From an uncultured Eggerthellaceae bacterium (GTDB lineage: Bacteria > Actinomycetota > Coriobacteriia > Coriobacteriales > Eggerthellaceae), in the NCBI GenBank assembly GCA_946631805.1, contig CAMPAJ010000007.1, forward strand, positions 1-16,920: a DNA stretch of 16,920 nt, written 5' to 3'. The stretch's first letter is position 1; each line of letters opens with the position of its first letter. Shown piece by piece: positions 1 to 7,868 of the stretch. Under the pieces are notes generated by a model that worked only from the letters and a program-made list of their open reading frames with translations, was not told the DNA's origin and did not search any database. Both the position numbers and the translations under genes were made by a program.

Positions 1-496
1 GCGACGGGCTCTTCAGCTCGAAGAGCACGAGCGGCATGCCGTTCACGAACGCGATCACGTCGGGGCGCTTCTCGGAGTACTCCACGAACGTCCACTGGTT
101 CACCACGTGGAAGTCGTTGTTCTCGGGGTGCGCGTAGTCGATCAGGTATACGATGTCGTCGCGCTCCTCCGTGCCGTCGAAGAAGTGGACCTCCACGCCG
201 TTCTGCAGGCAGTCGGCGAAGGCCTCGTTGCGCTGTTCGAGCGTTCCCGTGTCGAAGGAGCCGAGCTTGAGCACGGCCTCCTGGATGGCCTGTTCCGGTA
301 GCCCCCGGTTGATGCGCCTAAGCGCGCTTGGCAGAACGCCGGGCAGAAACACGTCGTCGTACTTCTCGCTCGCCCGCTCGACGTCCGGGCCGTAAAGGTG
401 CGTGTAGCCGTGCTCGTCGCGCAGGCGCTCGATTATCACGTCCTCGTAGAACGCCTCGTCGATCTTCACGGCCGAGTATGAGATGCTGGAAGCCAT
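1..496 (-). CDS. hsdR: Type I restriction enzyme R subunit (HsdR), N-terminal part, cut by the left window edge
   Basis: ATP-dependent translocase and nuclease subunit of a type I restriction-modification complex, which cuts DNA lacking the host methylation. The visible 165 codons are the N-terminal nuclease domain (HSDR_N family). The PD-(D/E)xK site is readable: RPDVIAFVNG with the acidic residue at about 146, then PLVLFELKSPS with E160 and K162. The start ATG is read from position 496 downward; GGAGGG lies 9 bases upstream of it on the minus strand, and AAGGAG further back. Motor domains and any hsdM or hsdS lie beyond the left edge. A minus-strand promoter (615-646) would give a leader of roughly 110 bases. 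The family assignment is secure. Whether the gene is intact cannot be seen here. Confidence 0.93.
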   Translation of the reverse strand, partial: MASSISYSAVKIDEAFYEDVIIERLRDEHGYTHLYGPDVERASEKYDDVFLPGVLPSALRRINRGLPEQAIQEAVLKLGSFDTGTLEQRNEAFADCLQNGVEVHFFDGTEERDDIVYLIDYAHPENNDFHVVNQWTFVEYSEKRPDVIAFVNGMPLVLFELKSPS

Positions 497-614
497 GGCC
501 CGATGCCCTCCGCTCCTTGGCCGGCCGCTCGCTGATGGCGCCTGCGGTTCTCGACCGGCCAGGTTCGCCGCGCTTAATGGCCGCACCTTCCAATGCGATG
601 TTTGCTATACCCAC

Positions 615-646
615 ATTCTACCAGCGAAAGCCAACCGTTCTGTCAA
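615..646 (-). promoter_or_regulatory. Candidate promoter of hsdR
   Basis: On the minus strand a consensus TTGACA (positions 646-641) is followed after 20 bases by TAGAAT (620-615), directly preceded by TGG, giving an extended -10 element. The 20-base spacing is longer than the usual 17, but the extended -10 can compensate. Transcription would start near 608, about 110 bases before the hsdR ATG. Confidence 0.55.
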
Positions 647-977
647 TTGCCATGCGACAGTTCCGGGCGCGCTCGGTCGACCCATCGTCGGCGGGACCCG
701 AAGCGCGAGTGTCACCTATGTTTGCCCGCCGCGCCACGGGGCCATTGCCACCGCCACCCGCTCACGTCACCACGATTGGCCGCCGGGCGTCTTCAAGAAG
801 ATGCCTCACGCATTCGAGGGCGCGGGCCATTACGGCAAGCATCTCACCAAGTACGCGCTCGAGCATGGCAACCTCAGCGATGCCACCCTGGCTCGAACTC
901 TTCGACGCCGTTCAAACGTAAGTGCGAAGACGTTGGGCATTCTGGGGGTTCGGGGCTAAGCGGGAGGGCGGTAGGGA
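647..977. other. Intergenic stretch between hsdR and hypF, no convincing gene
   Basis: This stretch separates leftward hsdR from rightward hypF. Open frames run through it on the plus strand, but none has a good ribosome binding site or a recognisable family. The most protein-like part is a 52-codon frame at 801-959 (begins MPHAFEGAGHYGKHLTKYAL), preceded only by AAGAAG. It could be a small gene, a decayed remnant or chance. No tRNA, repeat array or insertion-sequence end was seen. Confidence 0.4.
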
Positions 978-983
978 TAGAAT
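978..983 (+). promoter_or_regulatory. Candidate -10 box of hypF
   Basis: TAGAAT matches the TATAAT consensus at five of six positions. It lies 48 bases before the chosen hypF start. No convincing -35 is seen at the usual distance. Transcription would start near 990. Confidence 0.4.
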
Positions 984-1031
984 CATCTTCTTACACGGGC
1001 TTTGGTGTTTGAATGCGGAAAGTGGGTTGCT

Positions 1032-3518
1032 GTGATCGAGGCGCTTGATATTCGGGTGCGGGGGATAGTGCAAGGCGTTGGGTTTCGGCCGTTCGTGTAT
1101 CGGCTGGCCAGGCGCTATATCATTACCGGATGGGTGCTTAACGACCTGGACGGGGTGTTTATCCACGCTGAGGGCGAGGGCAAATTGCTCGATGAGTTCG
1201 TTACCGAGCTGCACATGAACCCGCCGGCCGCTTCGCGCATTACCGAGGTCGAGCTCAAAGAGGTGCCGTTGCAAGATTGCACGTCCTTCGAGATTCGCGA
1301 GTCGCAAGAAGACGATGCCGACGAAGGGACGCTCGTCTCGGCCGATTTGGCCACGTGCGATGATTGCCTGCACGAGCTGTTCGACCCCTCCGATAGGCGG
1401 TATCGTTACCCGTTCATCAACTGCACGAACTGCGGGCCGCGGTTTACCATCATCGATTCGCTGCCATACGACCGCCCTTCAACGTCGATGGCGGGCTTCG
1501 CGATGTGCGATACCTGCGCTCGCGAGTATTCCGACCCTGCCGACCGGCGCTTTCATGCGCAGCCCGATGCGTGCTTCGAGTGCGGGCCGCACATTAGCTT
1601 GCAGGTCCCCGAACGCATGAGGGGAAGCGAGCTCTTCGCTTCGTTTTCGTGCGGCGATTTGCTTGAGGGGGCTGTTGACGAGGCTGTTTGGGGCACGACG
1701 CTCGAGGTTTCCGATCGGATTATCGGGGCGGCGGTCGAGGTGCTCGTCGCGGGCGGCATCGTGGCCGTCAAGGGGCTGGGTGGTTTTCATCTGGCATGCG
1801 ATGCGCTCAATCCCGACGCGCTTGCGCGCTTGCGGTCGCGCAAGCGTCGTGATGGGAAGGCGTTTGCCGTCATGGTGGCCGATGTGCAGGATGCGCGCGA
1901 GGTATGCGAGGTTTCCTCAACCGAAGAGGGGGTCCTTGCGTCGGCGGCGCGTCCTATCGTCCTGTTGCGCAAACGCGGCGATGTTAAGCTTGCGGCGGGG
2001 CTAGCTGATTGCCTGCCCGAACTGGGGGTCATGCTGCCTGCTCCGCCGCTTCAGCACCTGCTCGTGCACGACTATAAAAGGCAATGCGGGCGCGGTATGC
2101 TCGTCATGACGTCGGGTAACGTTCACGATGAGCCCATTGTGATAGATGACGATCAAGCTCTTGGCACGTTGGGTTCTATTGCCGATGTCGTGATCGGCAA
2201 CGATCGCCCCATTTTGTCTCGCTACGACGACTCGGTCGTGCGCGTGCTCCAGCTTGGCGGGACCGACGAGCGCGGCAATGCCAACGAGGCTTTGCAGTTC
2301 ATGCGCCGAGCGCGTGGCTACGCGCCCGTGCCGTTGGAGCTGAAGCGACCAGCTGAAGTAGGGCAGGCTCAGGGTGAGCTATGCGTATTCGCAGCGGGGT
2401 CTCAGCAAAAGAACACCTTCGCTTTCGCACAAGGGGAGCGGGCATATGTCTCGCAGCATATCGGTGATTTGGAGGATGCCGACGTTAACGATGCATGGCT
2501 CGAGGCACGCGCGCGCATGCTGGGGCTGTTTCCCTGCGAGCCCAACGTGATCGCATGCGACGCCCATCCGGAGTATCTGGCGTCCAAGTGGGCGCGAAAC
2601 CAGGCGGAAAAAGCAGGATTGCCGTTAGCGGAGGTGCAGCATCACCACGCGCACATCGCTTCGGTTTTGGGCGAGCATGGGCTGTACGGGCCCTGCTGCG
2701 GCATCGCGTTTGACGGGACGGGCTATGGGGCCGATGGGGCGTTATGGGGCGGAGAAGTGCTCATTGCCAATCAGTCGGACTACGAGCGGTTCGCCAACCT
2801 TGCCTATATGCCCATGCCGGGTGGAGCGGCGGCCATACGCCATCCGTTGCGCATGGCATACGGAGCGCTGTGGGCCTATGACTTGTTGGACCATCCAGCC
2901 GCTGCCGAGGCGCTTGAAGCCTTGGGACCAGCTGCCGAGGTGTGCGAGCATATGGTCGAGGCGGGCTTGAATACGCCTATGACCTCGTCATTCGGCCGAT
3001 TCTTCGATGCGGTATCCGCGCTTGTGGGCGTATGCCGCGAGCCTACGTACGAGGGAGAGCCTGCGATTCTTCTGGATGCCGCTCGCGCGCGCTGCCCGCA
3101 TGTTGACGAGGCCGCCGAGCGCGAAGCCGCAACGCGGTACGCCCTAACGGTGACGAAGAACGCTGCAACACAGGCCAGCACGGCCCACGACACGTCCGTG
3201 GTATTGCTTGATGCGGAATCGACCCTGACGGCCGTTCTGGACGATTACGGGCGCGGCGTGCCTGTTGAACTCATCGCGCGTCGATTCCATGACGCCATCG
3301 TGGGCGTTATCGTTCAGATTGCGGAAATCGTTCGTTCGGTGTACGGGATAAGCTTGGTGGTTCTTTCGGGAGGCTGTTTCATGAACCGCTACCTGGCCGA
3401 GCAGTCGGTTGCCCGCTTGGGCCAGGCGGGCTTCACCGTGGCGCTGAATGCGAACCTGCCGCCGAATGATGGATGCATTTCCTATGGCCAAGCGGTTGTG
3501 GCGCGCGCATCGCGTTAG
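1032..3518 (+). CDS. hypF: Carbamoyltransferase HypF, [NiFe]-hydrogenase maturation
   Basis: HypF makes the thiocarboxamide on HypE from carbamoyl phosphate and ATP, the source of the cyanide ligands of the [NiFe] centre. All parts are visible (numbering from GTG 1032, 828 residues): acylphosphatase domain with VQGVGFRPFVYRLA near 14-27; two zinc-finger-like modules, with CxxC pairs at 109/112, 131/134, 159/162 and 181/184; a YrdC-like domain (KGLGGFHLACDA near 247); and a Kae1-like domain with HHHAHIASVLGEHG near 537, a glycine-rich FDGTGYGADGALWGGE and LSGGCFMNRYL near 779. GTG 1032 is preferred because GGAAAG lies 9 bases upstream and the acylphosphatase domain starts there. TTG 1002 and GTG 1005 are in frame but lack such a site. 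Compared with my recall of E. coli HypF, there are extra residues before the YrdC domain and near 410-420. Its partner HypE is not in the window. Confidence 0.96.
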   Translation: MIEALDIRVRGIVQGVGFRPFVYRLARRYIITGWVLNDLDGVFIHAEGEGKLLDEFVTELHMNPPAASRITEVELKEVPLQDCTSFEIRESQEDDADEGTLVSADLATCDDCLHELFDPSDRRYRYPFINCTNCGPRFTIIDSLPYDRPSTSMAGFAMCDTCAREYSDPADRRFHAQPDACFECGPHISLQVPERMRGSELFASFSCGDLLEGAVDEAVWGTTLEVSDRIIGAAVEVLVAGGIVAVKGLGGFHLACDALNPDALARLRSRKRRDGKAFAVMVADVQDAREVCEVSSTEEGVLASAARPIVLLRKRGDVKLAAGLADCLPELGVMLPAPPLQHLLVHDYKRQCGRGMLVMTSGNVHDEPIVIDDDQALGTLGSIADVVIGNDRPILSRYDDSVVRVLQLGGTDERGNANEALQFMRRARGYAPVPLELKRPAEVGQAQGELCVFAAGSQQKNTFAFAQGERAYVSQHIGDLEDADVNDAWLEARARMLGLFPCEPNVIACDAHPEYLASKWARNQAEKAGLPLAEVQHHHAHIASVLGEHGLYGPCCGIAFDGTGYGADGALWGGEVLIANQSDYERFANLAYMPMPGGAAAIRHPLRMAYGALWAYDLLDHPAAAEALEALGPAAEVCEHMVEAGLNTPMTSSFGRFFDAVSALVGVCREPTYEGEPAILLDAARARCPHVDEAAEREAATRYALTVTKNAATQASTAHDTSVVLLDAESTLTAVLDDYGRGVPVELIARRFHDAIVGVIVQIAEIVRSVYGISLVVLSGGCFMNRYLAEQSVARLGQAGFTVALNANLPPNDGCISYGQAVVARASR

Positions 3519-3554
3519 AATCTTAATCAAGAGAAGGCCATTTCGTTCGTCGAT

Positions 3555-3588
3555 GGCGCGCGAGGGACGTGGTCCCGGCGCGCCTTTT
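3555..3588 (+). terminator. Hairpin with short T tract between hypF and hypC
   Basis: Arms 3555-3568 and 3572-3584 pair as GGCGCGC/GCGCGCC plus GGGAC/GTCCC, with a small internal loop and the apical loop GTG; TTTT (3585-3588) follows. It lies 37 bases after the hypF stop. It could end hypF transcription or reduce read-through into hypCD. Confidence 0.6.
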
Positions 3589-3634
3589 CGGCGGATTGGC
3601 GGGGCAAAGCGTCGACGTGGGCTGGCAAAACAGC

Positions 3635-3662
3635 TTTCGCGTCAGCTTGTTACCCGTATAGA
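3635..3662 (+). promoter_or_regulatory. Weak candidate promoter for hypCD
   Basis: TATAGA at 3657-3662 resembles a -10 box, with TTTCGC at 3635-3640 sixteen bases upstream as a poor -35. Its place after the hypF hairpin and 24 bases before hypC makes a separate hypCD promoter plausible, but the match is weak. Confidence 0.25.
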
Positions 3663-3686
3663 GCGGATGATGAAACGGAGCAGATT

Positions 3687-3941
3687 ATGTGCTTGGCAGT
3701 ACCGATGCAGATTACTGAGCTTATGGACGACGGCATGGCGCGCGTGACGGCCATGGGCGCGCAGCGTGACGTGGCGCTCGACTTGACGCCGCAGGCGCAG
3801 GTTGGCGACTACGTGCTCGTGCATGCCGGCTTTGCCATCGAAATCGTCGACGAGCAATACGCTGCCGAGACCCTCGAGCTCATTCAGACGATGGCCGACC
3901 TTGTGGACGACCCGATGTTCAACGAGGGAGCGGTGGCGTAA
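3687..3941 (+). CDS. hypC: HypC/HybG/HupF-family hydrogenase maturation chaperone
   Basis: Small chaperone (84 residues, normal for the family) that forms a complex with HypD carrying the Fe(CN)2CO group and delivers it to the hydrogenase large-subunit precursor. The diagnostic N-terminus MCLAVPMQI is present, with the essential cysteine at residue 2, followed by the expected small beta-barrel segment (VGDYVLVHAGFAIEIVDE). CGGAG lies 6 bases before the ATG. Its stop overlaps the start of hypD by one base (TAATG), so the two are almost certainly translated from one mRNA. Confidence 0.95.
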   Translation: MCLAVPMQITELMDDGMARVTAMGAQRDVALDLTPQAQVGDYVLVHAGFAIEIVDEQYAAETLELIQTMADLVDDPMFNEGAVA

Positions 3942-5038
3942 TGTCGAGCGAATTTGCCGCCGAGCTCGCGAAGTTCAAAGACCCCGCGCTTGCACGCGAG
4001 CTCGTGCGCGCCATCGGGCGTTTCGCGCCAGCTGGCGGCGCTACGCTCATGGAGGTTTGCGGAACGCATACCGTTTCGATTGCGCGCGCCGGCATTCGCG
4101 ACCTCATGCCCGAAGGGACGCGTTTGGCGAGCGGCCCAGGGTGCCCCGTCTGCGTCACGTGCAACCGCGACATCGATACGGTCATTGCCCTGGCTCGCGT
4201 CCCGGGCGTGACCATCGCGACGTTCGGCGACATGACGCGCGTGCCCGGCTCCACATCGAGCTTGCTTGCCGAGCAGGCTGCGGGCCGTGACGTGCAAATC
4301 GTGTACTCGCCGCTCGATGCCCTTGCCCTTGCACAGCAAAATCCCAGCAAGCAAATCGTGTTCGTCGGCGTCGGATTCGAAACCACGACGCCTCTTGTGG
4401 CCAGTTCCATCAAACGTGCCGCCAGTTTGGGTTTGAAGAACTACACGGTGTTCGCGGCCCACAAGAACATGCCGGGTGCCCTTGAGGCCATCGTTGCCGA
4501 TCCGCAGCTCAAAGTGGACGCGCTCATCTTGCCCGGCCACGTGAGCACCATCATCGGCGCCAAACCGTACGAGTTCCTGGCCGAAAAGTACGGCATTCCC
4601 GGGGTCATTACGGGTTTCGAGCCCGTTGACGTGCTGCAGGGCGTTGCCATGATCATGCGTCAATTGCACGAAGGCCGTGCCCAGATCGAAATCGCTTATG
4701 CCCGCGGCGTTATGCCCGAAGGCAACCCGCATGCCATGGCTGTTATCGACGAGGTGTTCGAGACGTGCACCGCCACCTGGCGGGGCCTGGGCGATATCCC
4801 CGGCAGCGGTTACCGCCTGCGCGAGCAATTTGCCGACTTCGACGCCGTGCGACGCTTCCAGCCCGATGTGGAACCTACGGTCGATCCCAAGGGTTGCCGT
4901 TGCGGTGATGTGCTGCGTGCCCATATGGCGCCTGACGAGTGCCCGCTGTTCCGCAAGGTCTGCACGCCCGAGAATCCGGTGGGGCCCTGCATGGTTTCCA
5001 GCGAAGGCAGTTGCGCGGCTTACTACCGCTACTACTAA
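3941..5038 (+). CDS. hypD: Hydrogenase maturation iron-sulfur protein HypD
   Basis: Scaffold on which the Fe(CN)2CO unit is assembled together with HypC and HypE. The 365-residue length is typical. Key motifs are visible: MEVCGTHT with C40, GPGCPVCVT with C68 and C71, and the C-terminal cysteine-rich region (C319, C321, C334, C341, C350, C358) that includes the [4Fe-4S] ligands. The start overlaps the hypC stop. In many genomes hypE follows directly. Here the next gene is cydA, after about 145 bases with its own promoter-like sequence, so hypE must lie elsewhere if the pathway is complete. Confidence 0.96.
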   Translation: MSSEFAAELAKFKDPALARELVRAIGRFAPAGGATLMEVCGTHTVSIARAGIRDLMPEGTRLASGPGCPVCVTCNRDIDTVIALARVPGVTIATFGDMTRVPGSTSSLLAEQAAGRDVQIVYSPLDALALAQQNPSKQIVFVGVGFETTTPLVASSIKRAASLGLKNYTVFAAHKNMPGALEAIVADPQLKVDALILPGHVSTIIGAKPYEFLAEKYGIPGVITGFEPVDVLQGVAMIMRQLHEGRAQIEIAYARGVMPEGNPHAMAVIDEVFETCTATWRGLGDIPGSGYRLREQFADFDAVRRFQPDVEPTVDPKGCRCGDVLRAHMAPDECPLFRKVCTPENPVGPCMVSSEGSCAAYYRYY

Positions 5039-5059
5039 ACCTCTGCCTAGCCTGTCCCG

Positions 5060-5081
5060 CCGCCCCCGGAGCTCGGGGTGG
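5060..5081 (+). terminator. Weak hairpin downstream of hypD
   Basis: CCGCCCC (5060-5066) can pair with GGGGTGG (5075-5081), with one G-T pair. No T tract follows, so it would be a poor intrinsic terminator. The stretch also resembles the left arm of the inverted repeat at 12752 (see findings). Confidence 0.3.
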
Positions 5082-5106
5082 AGGGATGGGTGAATTGGCC
5101 TTTAGT

Positions 5107-5140
5107 TTCGATAGCTATTTTCGAATTGTGATGGTATTAT
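5107..5140 (+). promoter_or_regulatory. Candidate cydA promoter and operator region
   Basis: TATTAT at 5135-5140 is a fair -10 box (extended context TGGTATTAT), with no good -35. Just upstream, TTCGA (5107-5111) and TCGAA (5121-5125) form an inverted repeat around the palindrome ATAGCTAT, followed by TTGTGA (5126-5131), which equals a half site of the redox regulator Rex. Rex controls cyd genes in some actinobacteria, but only a half site is present, so a regulator cannot be assigned. Confidence 0.35.
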
Positions 5141-5184
5141 GTAGAGACCTGATGGCACCCGAAATGTAGCTAAGGAGGTGCGCG

Positions 5185-6678
5185 ATGGATCTGTTAACCG
5201 ATGTGGTGTTTCTTTCGCGGCTTCAATTCACCCTTACGGTGGCGTTCCACTTCGTGTTCGTACCGCTTTCCATCGGCATAGGCTTGATCACCGCGATTGC
5301 GGAAACGCGCTATTACCGGTCGAAGAAACCTGAGGACGGTACGGCTTCTCGTTTTTGGGTGAAGCTCTTCACGACTACGTTCGCCGTTGGCGTAGCAACC
5401 GGTATTACCATGGAGTTCTCGTTCGGCACCAACTGGGCCGACTACTCGCGATTCGTGGGTGATATCTTCGGTGCGCCGCTGGCGGCAGAGGCGCTGTTCG
5501 CGTTTTTCCTGGAATCGGTGTTCCTGGGCGTGTTGCTGTTCGGGCGCGATAAGGTCTCGCCCAAGTTCTACTGCGTGTCCGCCTGGCTCGTGTGGGGCGG
5601 TTCGTGCCTTTCGGCCTTGTGGATTCTCATTGCCAACTCGTGGATGCAGACGCCTGCGGGCGCCGAGCTCGCGGCTGATGGCTCGAAGGCCGTGCTCACG
5701 GACTTTCTGGCTGCGGCGTTCAACCCCTCTACAGGGCTCCGCTACTTCCACGTCGTTACCGCGGCGCTTGTCATGGGCGGCCTGATTGCGATTGCAATTG
5801 CGGCGTATTACCTGCTCAAGGGCAAGAACCGTAGGTTCGTCGACAAAACGCTCAAGACGGGTGTCGCCGTTTTCGTTATCGCGACGTGCGCCCTGTTCGT
5901 GTCGGCCCATTCCACGGCGGTGGGCGTGTGGAACGAGCAGCCTACCAAGCTTGCTGCAATGGAGGGCCAATATGCCGACGAAGTTCCGCCGCTGTACTTT
6001 TTCGGCTTCGTCGACGAGCAGAATCAACAGGTCATAGGACCTCATCTCCCGGGCTTCACGAGCTTCTTGGCCACGTTCACGTTCGACACCGAATACCCTG
6101 GCCTCAACTCGCTGGCCCAGACCGAGAAGTACGGCGACATGGACCCGTCAACGGTGCCGGTTAATGCGATATTCCAGGTGTATCACCTGATGGTTGCTGT
6201 ATCAGGGCTCTTGATGCTCCTGATAGTCCTGCTCATCGTCGGGCTGGTCACGAAAAAGCTCGAGCAGTGGAAATGGCTTCAGAAGCTCCTTGTTATAGCG
6301 CCCCTATTCCCGCTTGTCGCCATCGAGGCGGGTTGGTTCACCGCCGAGCTCGGCCGACAGCCATGGGTCGTGTATCCGTCGGCTTCGGGACCCGACGGCG
6401 TTGCGCTGCTCACGGACGTGGCGGCGTCGAAGTCGGTTACGGCACCGGAACTGTTGATCACGATCGTATTGTTCTGCGCGGTGTACCTGCTCTTGTTCGT
6501 GGCGTGGCTGCGCCTTGCGGGCAAGTTCGTCAAGGAAGGGCCCGAAAAGCTTGCCAACGAGCCCGAAGAGGGCACCAACGTTCTTCCTGTGTTCATTTCG
6601 CGCCTGACGGGCGAGAAGCCCGATGTTGAAGGGGCGACGCCTGCCGGCTCGGATGCAAGCGCGAAAGGGGGTGAGTAG
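5185..6678 (+). CDS. cydA: Cytochrome bd-type quinol oxidase subunit I
   Basis: Membrane subunit that oxidises quinol and carries hemes b558, b595 and d, reducing oxygen to water without pumping protons. The 497 residues contain the expected ligands and conserved stretches: H22 in FHFVFVPLSIG, AEALFAFFLES with E102 and E110, H189 (RYFHVVTAAL), quinol-loop residues K255 and E260 in EQPTKLAAME, M336 in YHLMVAVSG, and GRQPWVVY with R391. The loop between about 250 and 330 is short, as in the short Q-loop class. The soluble tail after about 450 is acidic. A strong site, AAGGAGGTG, precedes the ATG. cydB starts one base after the stop, so they form an operon. Confidence 0.97.
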   Translation: MDLLTDVVFLSRLQFTLTVAFHFVFVPLSIGIGLITAIAETRYYRSKKPEDGTASRFWVKLFTTTFAVGVATGITMEFSFGTNWADYSRFVGDIFGAPLAAEALFAFFLESVFLGVLLFGRDKVSPKFYCVSAWLVWGGSCLSALWILIANSWMQTPAGAELAADGSKAVLTDFLAAAFNPSTGLRYFHVVTAALVMGGLIAIAIAAYYLLKGKNRRFVDKTLKTGVAVFVIATCALFVSAHSTAVGVWNEQPTKLAAMEGQYADEVPPLYFFGFVDEQNQQVIGPHLPGFTSFLATFTFDTEYPGLNSLAQTEKYGDMDPSTVPVNAIFQVYHLMVAVSGLLMLLIVLLIVGLVTKKLEQWKWLQKLLVIAPLFPLVAIEAGWFTAELGRQPWVVYPSASGPDGVALLTDVAASKSVTAPELLITIVLFCAVYLLLFVAWLRLAGKFVKEGPEKLANEPEEGTNVLPVFISRLTGEKPDVEGATPAGSDASAKGGE

Positions 6679-6679
6679 C

Positions 6680-7705
6680 ATGACGGCCCTTGGCGTGTTG
6701 TGGTACTTTCTGATCTTCCTTCTTATCGCAGGATACTTTGTGTTCGATGGGCTTGATTTGGGGGCTGGCGTGCTCTACCCCTTCCTGGCCAAGACCGATG
6801 CCGAGAAAGAGCTCGTGCGTCATAGCATCGGGCCCGTATGGGACGGCAACGAGGTGTGGCTGCTCACGGCGGGCGGTGCGTTGTTCGCCGCCTTCGCTCC
6901 TGCGTATGCCACGACGTTCTCGGGGTTCTACTTGGCCATCATGCTCGTGCTGTTCGGTCTGATACTGCGCGGCGTCTCCGTTGAATTTGCGAGCCGCGAC
7001 CGCGCATGGGCAAAGGTGTGGGACACCTGTTTCTTCGTGGGCTCGCTGCTGCCGGCCCTGCTGTTCGGTGTGGCTGTGGGCAACATATACGCCGGTATTC
7101 CCATGGACGCCGCAGGCAACTACAGCGGGATTCCCCTGCTGGGGCTCATAACGCCCTTCACGCTGCTGTGCGGGTTGCTGGGGCTTGCCATGTTCCTCGT
7201 AGCGGGTGCTGCTTGGATTGCGCTCAAGGCCCCGTTCGGCTCGGAGCTGCAAAAGCGCGCGGTCAACTGTCGTTTCGTGTGCCAGCTTGCTGCCATAGTC
7301 GTCTTTCTTTTGGTTTCGGTGTACGGTCATTTTCTAATCAGGCCCACCATGGTTGCGGATTTGACCATTGTCCGCTTCGCCTGCGCCATCCTGTTCTTGC
7401 TGGCCATGGTCGGCTCGGTGGTGTTCGGCCGTAACGCCGACTACGATTTGCACGCGTTTGTTTGCCAGGCTGCTGCGGCTGTTGCGCTCGTGTTCTTGCT
7501 GGCGACGTCCATGTTTCCCAACTTGGTCGTGGCTTCGGCCAGCAGCATCGGTCCGGCCATTACTATCGCCTCGGCCGCCTCGTCCGATACGGCGCTTGGG
7601 TGGATGACGGGCATCGCCTGCATCGGCGTCCCCATCGTGCTCGCTTACCATGTGTTCACGTACCGCACCTTCCGGGGGCGCCTCAAGATGGACGATCATC
7701 AGTAG
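6680..7705 (+). CDS. cydB: Cytochrome bd-type quinol oxidase subunit II
   Basis: Second large membrane subunit of the bd oxidase, 341 residues from ATG 6680. FDGLDLGAGVLYPF near 22-35 and VWDGNEVWLL near 53-62 are hallmark CydB motifs, and the rest is a series of hydrophobic segments. ATG 6680 is chosen because it follows the cydA stop (TAGCATG) with AAGGGGGTGA just upstream. A frame extension to 6623 would overlap the cydA tail without need. No cydC or cydD transporter genes follow; a terminator does. Confidence 0.96.
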   Translation: MTALGVLWYFLIFLLIAGYFVFDGLDLGAGVLYPFLAKTDAEKELVRHSIGPVWDGNEVWLLTAGGALFAAFAPAYATTFSGFYLAIMLVLFGLILRGVSVEFASRDRAWAKVWDTCFFVGSLLPALLFGVAVGNIYAGIPMDAAGNYSGIPLLGLITPFTLLCGLLGLAMFLVAGAAWIALKAPFGSELQKRAVNCRFVCQLAAIVVFLLVSVYGHFLIRPTMVADLTIVRFACAILFLLAMVGSVVFGRNADYDLHAFVCQAAAAVALVFLLATSMFPNLVVASASSIGPAITIASAASSDTALGWMTGIACIGVPIVLAYHVFTYRTFRGRLKMDDHQ

Positions 7706-7726
7706 CGTCCTTTGAAAAAGTGCGTT

Positions 7727-7761
7727 AAAGTGGGCCGACCGAAAATTGACGGCCCACTTTT
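7727..7761 (+). terminator. Intrinsic terminator after cydB
   Basis: An 11-bp perfect stem, AAAGTGGGCCG (7727-7737) with CGGCCCACTTT (7750-7760), has a 12-base loop and ends in a T run of four. The A/T-symmetric stem could work from both directions. It lies 22 bases after the cydB stop. Confidence 0.85.
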
Positions 7762-7868
7762 ATGTGCGGGCATATTTACGTAAGTACGCAAAGAACCACG
7801 CCGCTTGCTTTGGCAGCGTTTGGGTGCAGCGAAGCTTAAGACGCGAAGAGCGATTCAGGGAGATGGTT

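Noticed and set aside
3884..4924. 346-codon minus-strand open frame
   Set aside because: Antisense shadow of hypD, whose plus-strand motifs are unmistakable.
6623..6679. Longer N-terminus for CydB
   Set aside because: It would overlap the cydA tail; ATG 6680 gives the usual CydB N-terminus and has a strong binding site.
7746..7868. Longer N-terminus for the CmpB-domain protein
   Set aside because: The upstream start is inside the cydB terminator hairpin and has no ribosome binding site, whereas ATG 7869 has a well-spaced AGGGAG.
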